DNA from: Neostapfia colusana
Lineage: Eukaryota; Streptophyta; Magnoliopsida; Poales; Poaceae
Length of the DNA: 64,000 bases
Direction: 5' to 3'
Assembly (NCBI GenBank): GCA_030760725.1
Contig: JASWHV010000012.1
Span: 39,091,652 to 39,155,651, forward strand
Of this stretch, positions 12,739 through 24,117 are shown piece after piece. Both the position numbers and the translations under genes were made by a program. Under the pieces are notes generated by a model. That model worked only from the letters and a program-made list of their open reading frames with translations, made no database searches and had not been told where the DNA came from. Positions within the stretch are counted from its first letter, which is position 1. Each line of letters begins with the position of its first letter.

Positions 12739-15447
12739 TTGATTGCTGGTCAAGTACCACAACTTGCACCACCTCCAGAGCAGCAGCATCAGACGGTGGT
12801 TTGTACTCCATCGCTGCAGCTATATGTATCTAGCTCCAACCACAAGCTAGAGAAGAGCCGGAGAGACATCCGTGCTCTACTTGTGGTTGGATGGGCCATT
12901 ATGCTAGGTATTGTATGGAGAGAATTCAAGGTTGCGGATCATCATACTTTCAATGATGAGATCCGTAACTATATCTGCAGAAAAGAGGGCAGACAAGGGG
13001 CAACATTCACTACGCAGTGAGTGATGATGTTCCAGAAGGAGAAGCCGTGTTAGCAGAGATGTTTCTCTGAATCGGCTACCGGTATTAATTCTCTTAGACT
13101 TAGGTGCCACACCTAACTTTGTTAGTCAATCTTTTGTGGCTCGACATCAGCTCCAAACCACTTTTACAAAGAGGTAATACCTCATATCTTCGCTGGGGCA
13201 GCAGTACAAGAAGTGATGTTGTTTTCCGAGCACCTCTTTGTTTGCGGATTAGACTATAACCCATGACCCTTCTTATTCTTGGGGTCTGAAGGTCGACATT
13301 ATTTTGGAGATGTCGTGGTTAAATTACCACAGAGCGGTTCATAACATCAGTTTTCGATCAGTTGAGCTCAAACTTCCCACAGCACGGTCTTCATACATTA
13401 GTTCTAGGCACCAGTCGGCAACAGATTGCAATATTGAACCACTCGGAAACTGTTTAGATAGAGGGCAGTCCGGTGGTACTTAGATTTCAGGGGTGTTTCC
13501 CAATTATTACCGGGCATACCGCCCGAACGGGACGTAGAGTTAAAGATGAAACTTGCGCCGGGAACACCACCGAGTTGGTGAAGGCCATACAAAATGGCAC
13601 CCAATGAATGAGCAGAGTGGAAGACACCGCTGAATAACCCGGTGAGCAAAGGTTTTATACGAATGAGTCGTTACCTTGGGGGTATTCAGCATTGTTTGCA
13701 AAAGGGAAGCACGAAACACTACGACTTTGTGTAGTGCTCGTCTGCTTGACACTGTGACAATCAAGAACCAGTACCCGTTACCACAGATCGACATATTGTT
13801 TGATCAGTTGGTCAAGCCAAGGATCTTTTTCCAGATAGACTTAAGATCTGGGTACCATCAGATTGAGATACGGGCTAAGGCTATTTCAAAGACATCTTTT
13901 CGACAAGATACGGGCTTTACGAGTACCTTGTCATGTTCCTTGGTCTCACCAACGCTCCAGCTCAGTTCATGTATTTGATGAACTCGGTATTCATGCCGGA
14001 GTTGGAAAAGTTTGTCGTGGCCTTCATCGACGACCTACTGGTTTATTCCAAGTCGGAGGAAGAACACGAGAAGCACCTGTGTATAGTCTTGCAAAGGCTG
14101 CGGGATCACAAGCTATACGAGAAATTCAGCAAGTGCGAATTCTAGACATCTTAAGTACTTTTTCTCGGGCATATCATCTCAGCGAAGGGAATCGCTGTAG
14201 ACCCGAGTAAGATCGCACCAGTGCTGTATTAAAAGTCCCCGAGGTTTATTCACGAGGTACGAAGTTTCCTCGGACTCGCGGGATATTATTGGAAGTTCCT
14301 TTCCGAACTTCTCAAAAATTGCCAAGCCTAGGACAGAGCTGCTGAAGAAGACTACCAAATATGTTTGGAGTACAGCATGTGAAGCGGCATTCAATTCTTT
14401 AGTCAAGCACCCGACATCAGCACCGGTTTTGGCGCAGCCAGACACAACAAAACCGTTCGATGTGTACTGCGATGCATCCGCCATTGGGCTCGGATGTGTG
14501 CTGATGCAGACCAAAGAGTGGTCGCGTATGGATCACGGCAGTTCAGAAACCCTGAGCAGAATTATCCAACTCACGACTTGGAGTTCGCTGCCATGGCACT
14601 TGCACTTAAAATGTGGAGGCACTACCTACTCGGTAACCTCGTACACTTATATACCGACCACCAAAGCCTCAAGTACATATTCACTCAGAAAGAGCAGAAC
14701 ATGAGGCAGCGAAGATGGTTAGAATTGATAAAGGATTACAAAATAGAGATCCATTATCATCCGGGCAAGGCAAACGTAGTGGCAAATGCGCTAAGCTGCA
14801 AGTCACACGTCAACGATCTGACCATCATGCCGTTTGGAGAGAGCGAGCCACTATTACGTGTGGTTCCCCCTAGAGCTCTCTACAATTTAGCTTTTATCCC
14901 CACCATCCGTGAAGAAAGGGTGGCAGCCCAGAAACAGGACAGGGGCATGTCACATTTGCGGAGACATATAGATAGTGGGGAGTTGAAATGTTTCCGGAAA
15001 GACGGAGACGACATCCTGTGGTTTAAGGACAGAGTTGTCGTACCCCGTAACCCGGAATTTGGAAAGTAAATTTTTTGACGGGGTTCACTTGTTAAGGTTT
15101 CTATTCACCCCGATTCATTGGTCCATTTTCAGGTTTTGAGAAGATGTGGCTCCGTTGGATACCGGCTAGAATTACTAACAATATTCACCGGTGTGTATGA
15201 CATCTTCCATCATTCTCAGCTGAGGAAGTGTCTCAAATGTTTAACCACCACTCAGCTAGAAAACATCGAGGAACTGAAACCAGATATCACACCTCAGGAG
15301 GGACTGGTTCAGATCATCGACATAAAGGACCGAACCACACGCCACCATACGTTGTGGTTCTATAAAGTTTCATGGAGTTGTTACTCAAAGGTCGAAGCGA
15401 CATGGGAGAGCGAAGGATTTATTCGCGCCAATCATCCCGACCTTTGA
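12739..15447 (+). pseudogene. Family B gag-pol remnant (zinc knuckle, protease, RT, RNase H, chromodomain-like tail; integrase deleted)
   Basis: The remnant reads in several frames. A Gag zinc knuckle (CSTCGWMGHYARYC, pattern CX2CX4HX4C) is at 12873-12914. A protease remnant near 13085-13150 has DLGAT in place of DSGAT. Reverse transcriptase spans about 13540-14145, with QYPLPQIDILFDQL and a FIDDLLVYSK active-site motif. RNase H spans about 14430-14800 (CVLMQ, LYTDHQSLKYIFTQK). After an IHPDS motif near 15110 the text jumps directly to the C-terminal region (VLRRCGSVGYRLEL), so roughly the whole integrase core is missing. The end at 15447 keeps the ATWESE motif of the chromodomain-like tail. 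Many frameshifts and stops are present. Most of Gag is also absent. This is a dead element of the Tekay-like chromovirus group. Confidence 0.88.
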
Positions 15448-15499
15448 CGTCACACATCCTATGATTTTTCCACCATCCTCCCTCTCATTTTTACCTTAT

Positions 15500-15516
15500 A
15501 ATCTCGGGACGAGATT
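15500..15516 (+). promoter_or_regulatory. Inverted repeat beside the family B polypurine tract
   Basis: AATCTCGGGACGAGATT is a 7-bp perfect stem with a GGA loop, six bases before the purine run. It is equivalent to the repeats in A1, A2 and E1. Confidence 0.7.
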
Positions 15517-15520
15517 CTTT

Positions 15521-15534
15521 TAAGGGGGGAGGAA
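15521..15534 (+). other. Family B polypurine tract
   Basis: The purine run TAAGGGGGGAGGAA ends immediately before the 3' LTR start TGTAAAGG at 15535. This is the usual primer site for plus-strand DNA synthesis. Confidence 0.85.
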
Positions 15535-18500
15535 TGTAAAGGTCCCAAAAATAAGAACACAAAGAAAATTGTGTTTGCACAAAGTTAGTTCATATGTAGG
15601 AAAAATGGGACTTGTTTTAACTTTTTAACATGTGATAATACACATGAAAGCTCCCTTCACACAAGTTCAATGGTTATTTGAAAACATGGAACAAAACGGA
15701 ATTTGAAACCAAGTAGGGAAGTATCCATATGTGTGAGAGAGCTAAATTCAAAGTCTGGAGCTAGTTGGTTCCACTCAAAAATCCAAATGAGATTAACACA
15801 ATGGTTTTCTAAACTGTTGTATTAAAAATCTCATTTGCAGCAGCCAAATCAAGGATCGGGTTTCATATTTGAATTCTTTAGGTCCAAATTAAGGTGTAGG
15901 AAAAGTGTCATGAATTGTTGAAGATATTTGCTACCCATTTTTCCAAATAGACCTAAATCTGCAAGGAATTCAAATACCTATTTGAATTTGAATGAATTGT
16001 GCCCAATTATTCAAATGCAGTTTAGTTTTCAATTCCACACAGTTGAATTTCATCATTTGCAAATTGTTGGGATATTTTGGGGAGATAAGGCGGAGATGGG
16101 ACCCACTTGTCATATGTATCAAAGTATCTCTGCAGAGGAATTGGGTCTCTGTTTTGCTGCCTTCGGGGGATCGACAGCAGCTGCTCGCGACAGCAAACCG
16201 GCAGCTGGTCGACCGCCCCGCAACCGACTCCAACACCGATACAGCCCCCCTCAGCGCCCTCATCCATCCATAACATGCTCTCCCTCTGCTCGCGGACAGA
16301 GCACCGAGGCTCTCCCTCCCACACACAGAGCCGGGTGAACTCGCCTCCGCCACAGCACCGCTCGCCCGGTGACCTCCAAATTCCCATGAACCGAGACTAG
16401 TGAGTAGCAAGATGGCACCCGGGCATCACCCTCATCCTTCTTGACGTACTCCCGACCGGTGATCGGCTCTCCAACCCCCGGAGCAACGTGACCGCGCGAA
16501 GGCCGAACCGAACCCGATGAGGAGGCTCCCGCGGATAGCCCAACCTGGCGCTTGTCACGACCAAGTACCGGCGCCCCTGGACGCGCCAAGGCACCGTGCT
16601 GCTCCCCTCCCAAGCTCAGACCATGCCATGCACCACCGGGAGAGAATTTGGAAAAGTTGCTCCGGCGTACTTAATTCGACCTTCCGGCACGGTAATCCCA
16701 AATTCCCCCTCAATTCTCAATCTTTGTTCGTGCAGTTTGCACGAAGGGTCCAAAGTAGTAGGTGATCCTTTGCTCTTCACGGTTCTAGCCTCAAACTGCA
16801 CCTAGAGCGAGTATTTCGTGGTTTTCTACCGGCAACCGAACCGGGGGACCGCGGTCGCACGGTGAAAGCATGTTTGCCATCGTTCCCGAACGCTTTTGAG
16901 GCTAGGTCGAGCACTCCCATCGTTCACTGGTGCTGTAGCACCGTTTTGCCGAACTGTTAGCGCGCTAGGATGGCCGGCCGACGTCGCCGATGATGTGCCG
17001 AGCTGCCGCATCGCCGCTAGCTACCGTAGAGGCCATGCCGGCTCGGGGAAACCTCACCATCGTGCTCAGCGGGGGCAGGTTAGGCCCTGGCAGCGAGCAA
17101 GGGCTCGGGCAGAGGCCGGGAGATTGGTTTCCTGTGATCTCCGGCGAGGGCGGCGGCACGGGCACCCGGGCGCGGGAACTGACCCGAGGTTGAAGAAGGG
17201 GTCGGCGGGCCCAGTCGTCGGTGATAGAAAGTTTAAAAGCCTGATCTTATGTGGCGGTGGGATCCAGTGCGACTGCGCATATGGAAACGTGTGGCCCCGT
17301 GTGTCTTTGTGCCAGGGAGTGACACGTAGCTCGGACCCACTGTCAGCGTTTTAAACATTTTAGGGTTTTCAGTTTCCAGTTCAATCTTTGAAGAGCCACA
17401 ACTTTGTGTAGGAATGTCCAAAAATTGTGAAACAAATTTTGTTGGATTCCTCTCAAAGAGTACTATCCAGGGATGCAGACCAATATTTATGAAAATCCCT
17501 GGATTTGGCTCATTAATTAACATAAAAAATCTTGTGGGATTTATTCCAGGAGTTCTATGTGTTGGAAAATACCCAAATTTGGGCAGGAGATTCTTCCAAA
17601 AACACTTGACCTCCAGTAAAAATTTCATAGGCATTGGACGTCATTTGCTTGGTCAAATGTGGTGTTAATTCCTTATGTCTCTGAAAAATGGAAAATAGAA
17701 CAAGGCTCATTTCCAGATTTTCCCCCAAGTCATGTGAAGCTCATATCTTTGTGTAGAAACCTCCAACTTTAGTGATTCAAATTGGGTTAGATTCAGGTTT
17801 ATAAACTCTATCCAAATATGCAACCCACCTTCTATGAAAATCTTTATTTAATTCTGGAAAATTCTTTAAAGCTTTTCAGCAAAAGAATTTTAGAGGGAGT
17901 TTGGTTTATCCAAAAATCCTCAAATTTTGCCAGAATAATCATTAGGATGTTAATGAACTCCTGTAAAACTTTCAGCTCATTTGGAGTTGAATTATGTTGG
18001 AGAATTCAGATTTCAATGTACTGTATTCAAATGAATACAGAGACTTTTCAGAAATTGTCCCAGAGTTAGAAAAATCATTTCTGCGAAATTCTTAGCTCTA
18101 AAAATCCTAGGAAATTTTATGCAGACCATATGAGCTATAAGTGAAATTGTAGTTCACTGAGTTGGGCATGAACTGTGAGTTAAGTCAGAATTTATTTCTT
18201 TGTGCTTAATTGCTTAGGGAATTATTCTGAATAAAACCCTCAATGAAAAGTGTTCATTTTTTGTCCAGAGCACTTTCATGTGACCAGGAACTCACATGCA
18301 AATTTTCATCTCAAATTGATCCTTGAGTCTCCCTGTCCTTGTTCTCCATTCTATTGGATGTGAAGAACAACATAGGGTTGGGGTGAAAATTGTGCGAGAC
18401 ATAATTTCTTTCCACTTTAGCTGCAATTTAGCAAGCTAAGTCCCTGTGTAGTGTATTACTTCCTGTAAAAATTTCGAAGTCATTGGAGATCAGGATCTTT

Positions 18501-20255
18501 AGTTATGTCCAGACCATTAGAGCTCATCTTATAGGGCATTAGAAACTTAGCTAGAGGTGTAATGAAACCTCTAAGGCAGATTTAGTCTCTTTGAGTACTT
18601 TGCACAACAGAGGCAACCACTTCATCTTAGGATCTCTACACAGCCTCTGTTCTTAAGAAGTTTTAATCTCTAAGCCTGTGAATTACATTATAAAATACTA
18701 TGCATATACATGTCGATAGGGTTCACGAGGAAGGACATCGACGGAGCCATCCCTTAACGTGTGGATCAGTTGAGCAAGTTCAGAAAGATCAAGGGATTGA
18801 AGACCACTAACTTCTATTATGTACTACTACCTTACAAAGCAGGCAAGCTCTGGTTTGCATCAGCCTCTTTACAAATTTTTATTGTTTTGAGCACTTTCTT
18901 TGAGTATCACATATTTCCTTGCATTAGAGTCTTGTTTGAAAACCCAATTGCATAGCCAAGAAAACCATGGGTTGGGTTTAGAATTGCGAACCCCGTTAGC
19001 TACTGCAAAGCTAAGTTAGGGTAGGATTCGGTACAAGACGAGTAGTTGGAACTACTCGCAAGCATAGGCTAGAGGCACTCGACTCGGGTAGAAATATCAC
19101 ATGATACACATGGCAAGAAAAATGAGACTGAGCGGAGAGTAAGGGCAACAGGACTTTGGGGCCTGTGTGCTATAGCTTCGCTTGTGTCGATTGAGGACCG
19201 AGCCGTGTGTGGGCCTGTTGAACAAGCTAGAACAGTACCGAAGACCTACCGGCTATATGGGAACCGGGAAACTGATGTAACTTGGGTAGCTGGGTATTGA
19301 GGCAATGCCCGTCATTCAGAGGGTAGGTTGAGAGCTTGAAGTGTAAATCGGCTGGCGGCACTGAGATGCGCGTGCAGAGACCTCTTGCTCGGGACGATGG
19401 GACCGGTTCAATATTTGGCTGACGGGCAAAAGGTGGTTGCGTACGGCGTCCGTGATGGTTGCGGTAGGCAACATCGAGTACGGGCGTACGTGACGGGTTA
19501 TTCGGGTAACCCTGCAGGTGTAAATCGATTATAATCACCGTCCCTCGCGGTCAGTGAGTACCACTTGTTCACTTTACCGTGACGTAGAAACAACAGGCTA
19601 GTTGCATGTTAAAATGTTGCTGATTGAAAGATAGACTTGATTGCTAATGATTTGTTGTAGTTTAGAGCTAACTAAAGTTCTTTTCAACTTTGGGCAAAGC
19701 ACATGAGAGAAATGTGTTTCTTGTTTGATTGCGGCTCTCTCATGTGCCTTAGCGTAAGGTTCTCCACAACCTGCTGCTAAAATTTGAAAGTAAGGTCCGA
19801 AGAATTAGGCGAGTCCTTTGCAAATGGTTTTACCTCATGTACCCATCACCCCTCATGTAGAAGTTCCATGTTTAGGTGAGACGGGTCAGACTTGCTGAGA
19901 CTTCGTGCTCACTGCTTGAGTTTGAAGCTTTTGCAGGGTTCTATGAAGAAGGGACTCCCGAAGAGGAGACGGAACCCCAGGAGGGGAACCCCGTCGAGTG
20001 GGAGTCGTGCACGCCGCCGTGTTAGTGTGCGTGTGTGCTAGCAAGGACACGTTCACGGGCTGAACGTGAACTTGATGCGTAGTCTACGCCCGTGAGTGTA
20101 GACTGGACTTATTTTGATGTATAAATGTTCATAAACCACTTTATGTAATAAAGGTTTTGCTTCCGCTTTGTACCTTTGATGTGTGTTATCCGGTGCTGTG
20201 CAACGCAGCACCCCTCAGCGTGATCCTGGCTCGACAAGACCGTGGGGTCGTGTCA
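15535..20255 (+). repeat. Family B 3' LTR (4.72 kb)
   Basis: The LTR runs from TGTAAAGG to GTCGTGTCA. It has an AT-rich start, a GC-rich core (about 16140-17280), an AT-rich part, and an intron-like span with donor CAG|GCAAGC (last exon base 18842). A stem-loop is at 19039-19058, and a conserved block near 19526-19571. The acceptor is GCAG, with exon 2 at 19937-20025. An AATAAA at 20147-20152 is a candidate poly(A) signal about 100 bases before the end. If transcription starts in the GC core, the terminal repeat of the RNA would be about 3 kb. ORFs in the GC core overlap on both strands and are not called. Confidence 0.93.
19937..20025 (+). CDS. Candidate LTR ORF, exon 2 (family B 3' LTR)
   Basis: The segment follows the acceptor TTTTGCAG. 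It is phase 1, encodes 28 acidic residues (FYEEGTPEEE...EWESCTPPC) and stops at TAG 20023-20025. The exon-1 region of this copy has diverged from the other B copy: the frame before donor 18842 is open but lacks the PEVLDF motif. This copy may therefore not make the same protein. Confidence 0.45.
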
Positions 20256-22621
20256 GATTACATCGGAGCATCGACCATCATGTTCGGCCCAGAGGTTGAT
20301 CCTGCATCCCTCACGGTTTCCATCAAGATTGATCGAATCCTGGCCAAACTCGCCATGCTAAATAGCCGGACGGATTCCCATGACAGGAGGTTGGCACGCT
20401 TCGAGAAAGGGGAAGAATCCAGCGATTCTGTCCCAGTCACATCGCCCCTGAAACAGGGCCATGGTGATGCTGCTGGTGGCAGCAGGGGGGAGTCCTTGTG
20501 TCACTCTCACTTTAAAGACGGCGGTTGTCAGAGTGTGTGAGCTGCGACACTCCTCCCGACCTGCTACTTAAGCAGCACGCATGGTTCTTTGATTGGAGGG
20601 GGCTTGGTGCCCTACGCGACCTGGGCTCGAGGGAGCGGATGAACACCGAGATTTACGTGGTTCGGGCTGCCGGAGTCTAATAACCTACGTCCACGAGACT
20701 GCTTGTTGTATTGCTTGCTTGCACGTGCTTGCGAGGGTGGAATTGGGGACTGTCCAACCCTCTGTTGGTTGGTCACCCCGGTCCTTTTATAGTCCCAAGG
20801 CTGGGGTGGTTTCATCTGTGAGTCTATCACAGACACTCGAGTTGAAGGTGGAACCCCGTCCATGATTGCATGTTAAGGTGGCCAATGGTGAACAAGTGAC
20901 CTATGATCGGGCCTATCTAAAGGCACCACATTCCATTGGATGCGAAGAATTATGCATCACATGCTAGATGCTACCCCTGGACAGCTTTGATGTCGTCCTT
21001 AGAGTACGTGAATGCGTTCCTTAGGCTCAGTCCTTTGGAATTTCTAACACCTAGCATGTCCTTCTAGCGGACAGAAGTGGGGCGACCAACACCATGGTGT
21101 GCCACCCCTGTCCCTCCTATAGACCTTTTGGGCATGCTATTGGAGTCCTATCAGGACATCTTCGAGGAGTTGCAAGGGATGCCACCTCCACGACGATAGG
21201 ATAATCACGTTCGCCTCCTTCCTAGTTCATCTCCTGAAGTGGTCTGACCATACCGCTACCCTCAGCTTCTTAAAGATAAATTTGAGAAACAATGCAAGAA
21301 GATGTTGCCCCAAGGCATTATCCGGGAATGTACTTCCGCCTTCTCTTTCCCGGTACTGTTGGTTAAGAAGGCGGACGGTCCTTGGCGGTTCTGCATTGAC
21401 TACCGTGAGTTAAATCCAGAGACAGTGAAGGACAAATTCCCAATTCTAGTGGTCGATGAGCTCTTGGATGAACTCCATGGTGAGAGGTTCTTCACCGAGA
21501 TTAACCTCCACAACGGCTATCACCAGTTGCGCATCCATCCAGATGACATTGATAAAACAACATTCCAGAATCATCACGACCACTTCGAGTTCTTGGTGAT
21601 GCCATTCGGTATCACTAACACTCCCTCGATATTTCAACCCTTCAGGAATGAAGTACTCCATCCTTTTATTAAGAAGTTTGTACTTGTCTTCTTCGACATC
21701 ATTCTGATGTTTAGCAGATCTTGGCCAGAGCATCTTCAACCTATGAAGTGGGTCTTCCAGGTCCTCCAAACCCACAAGTTCGCGCTCAAGAAGAGGAAAT
21801 GCTTCTTCGGTGAGGACACCGTGTCTTACCTAGGGCACATCATCTCTACCATCGGTGTGACCATGGATCCAGCTAAAGTGGATGTCGTCGAACAATGGTC
21901 GCATCCATGGTCACTGCGAGAATTGTGGAGCTTCCTCGGCCTCCCTAGATACTACCACAAATTCATTGCGGGGTATGGTGCAGTGGTTGCCCCCTCATGG
22001 CACTCCAGAAGAAAGAAGTGTTCTGCAGGACTGAGGCAGAATAGGACGCCTTCATCCAGCTCAAGGAGGCGCATATGTTAGCATCATTGCTCCAGATGCC
22101 GGACTTTGATAAGCACTTCATCGTCGATTGCGACACTTTGGACGCAGCCTTTGGGGCTTTCCTGCATCAAGGGGACGGCGTCATTGCATATTTCAGTCGA
22201 GCAGTGGCACCCCATCATTAGAAATTACCAACTCGTGAGAGGGAGTTAATTGGGTTGGTCAAGGCGGTTAGAAATTGAAGGCCCTACCTTTGGGGTCACC
22301 CATTTATCGTCCTGATTATTTCGGACCAGTGCCTATTGACTATACCACAGCATACATGGGCGAGCAAGCTTTTTGGGTATGATCTAACCATGGAGTACAG
22401 ACAGAGTAAATTGAATGGTGCTGCTGATGCTGTCGTCGGGATGAGGAAGAAGCAGCAGTACACAGCATATCTACCCCAGCATTTCAGTTGTTTGACACAT
22501 TGAGAGCTGAAGCTGCATCTGATACTCAAGTTCGTGAGCTCATTTTCAAGCTGTGAGATGGAACAATAGCGCCAGGTTGTATTGAGACCGATGGGCTGCT
22601 GCTGTATCAAAGCAAAATATT
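20256..22621 (+). pseudogene. Element C, degenerate Ty3/gypsy Gag-end, protease, RT and RNase H
   Basis: Element C is the oldest visible host. An N-terminal Gag-like fragment (ending DSHDRRLARFE) directly follows the B LTR. After an unrelated insert, protease-linked text (VANGEQV, LDSFDVVL) lies near 20876-21000. RT follows at 21302-22000 with VKKADGPWRFCIDYRELN and HFEFLVMPFGITNTP. The active site reads FFDIIL, so the usual DD pair is lost. RNase H text follows (DFDKHFIVDCD, then AYFSRAVAPHH and a stop near 22219; IPQHTW near 22340). Several stops and frameshifts make it non-functional. Its sequence belongs to a different gypsy lineage from A, B and E; the exact clade is uncertain. The frame is resumed after an LTR insertion at 26714. 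Confidence 0.85.
20530..20873 (-). repeat. Unrelated inserted segment in C, probably a short solo LTR or LTR fragment
   Basis: The sequence breaks the C reading frame and resembles none of the other families. Read on the minus strand it has a TATA-like CTATAAAAGG near 20786-20795. About 120 bases later comes GAACCACGTAAATCTC, a phrase recurring in short plant LTRs. Both ends are uncertain and no clear target duplication was found. Confidence 0.4.
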
Positions 22622-22851
22622 TGTACACGACCCCACGGTCTTGTCGAGCCAGGATCACGCTGAGGGGTGCTGCGTTGCACAGCACCGGATAACACACATC
22701 AAAGGTACAAAGTGGAAGCAAAGTTTTCTTACACAAACAGGTTTATGAACATTTGTACAACAAAATATGTTCAGTCTACACTCACGGGCGTAGACTATGC
22801 ATTGAGTTCACGTTCAGCCTGTGAACGTGTCCCCGCTAGAACGCACGCACA

Positions 22852-22940
22852 CTAACACGGCAGTGTGCACGACTCCCACTCGACGGGGTTCCCCTCCTGG
22901 GGTTCCGTCTCCTCCTCGGAAGTCCCTTCCTCATAGAACC
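22852..22940 (-). CDS. Candidate LTR ORF, exon 2 (family B solo LTR)
   Basis: In sense it follows TTTTGCAG (acceptor AG at 22941-22942), starts in phase 1, and stops at TAG (22852-22854). It encodes FYEEGTSEEE at the start and EWESCTLPC at the end, 28 residues, strongly acidic. It is joined in phase with exon 1 at 24037-24117 across a predicted 1,096-base GC-AG intron. Confidence 0.5.
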
Positions 22941-24036
22941 CTGCAAAAGCTTCAAACACAAGCAGTGAGCACGAAGGCTCAGCAAGACTGACCCGTCTCT
23001 CCTATTCATGGAACTTCTACATGATGGTTGATAGGTTACATGAGGTAAAATAAGTTGCAAAGGACTCGCCTAATTAGTGGAACCCTACTTTCACGTTTTT
23101 AACAGCAAGTTGTGGAGAACCTTACGGTAAGGCACATGAGGGAGCCGCAATCAAACAAGAAACGCACTTCTCTCATGTACTTTGCCCAAAGTTGAAAAGA
23201 ACTTTAGTTAGCTCTAAACTACAACAAGCCATTAACAAGCAAGGTATGTCTTTCAAATCAGCAAACTTTGAACATGTGTCTAGCCTGTTCTTTCTACGTC
23301 ATGATACAGTGAACGAGTGGTACTCACTGACTGCGAGGGACGGCGATTATAATCGATTTACACCTGCAGGGTTACCCGAATAACCCGTCAAGTACGCCCG
23401 TACTCGATGTTGCCTACAGAAACCATCACGGACATCGTACGCAACCACCTTTCACCCGTCAGCCAAATATTGAACCAGTCCTATCGTCCCGAGCAAGAGG
23501 TCTCTGCACGCGCATCTCAGTGCTGCCAGCCAATTTACACCTCGAGCTCTCAACCTACCCTCTGAACGACAGGCAATGCCTCAATATCCAGCTACCCGAG
23601 TTACATCGGTTTCCCGGTTCCCATATAGCTGGTAGGTCTTCGATACTGTTCTAGCTTGTTCAACAGGCCTGCACAAGGCTCGGTCCTCAATCGACACAAG
23701 CGGAGCTATAGCACCCAGGCCCCAAAGTCCTGCTGCCCTTACTCTCCGCTCGGTCTCATTTTTCTTGCCATGTGTTTCATTTGCTACCTTTAACCGAGTC
23801 GAGTGCCTCTAGCCTATCCTCGCGAGTAGTTCCAACTACTCGACTTGTACCGAATCCTACACTACCCTAGCATTGCAGTAGCTAAACGGGGTTTCAATCC
23901 TAATTCCAACCCATGGTTTTCTTGGCTATGCATTTGGGTTTTCAAACCAGACTCTAATGCAAGAAGTAATGGTACTCAAAGTAAGTTCTCAAAACAGTAA
24001 AAATTTGTAAAAGGGTTAATGCAAACCGGAGCTTGC

Positions 24037-24117
24037 CTTGCTGCTCTTGGTCATAGGCTAGCTGCTCTTCTGGAGTGACGAAGTCTAAGACTTCGGGTTC
24101 CTCCTCAACCTTAGCGA
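24037..24117 (-). CDS. Candidate LTR ORF, exon 1 (family B solo LTR)
   Basis: The exon is 81 bases: two bases, 26 open codons, one base, so both edges are phase 1. It follows a CATGTAG that could be an acceptor, and ends at CAAG|GCAAGC, the plant GC-type donor pattern. It encodes an acidic, Gln-ended peptide with EEEPEVLDF and DQEQQ. It aligns without gaps to the exon at 31774-31854 in family E: by hand I count 10, 5 and 14 differences at codon positions 1, 2 and 3. The upstream start exon is not identified. The function is unknown. Confidence 0.5.
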
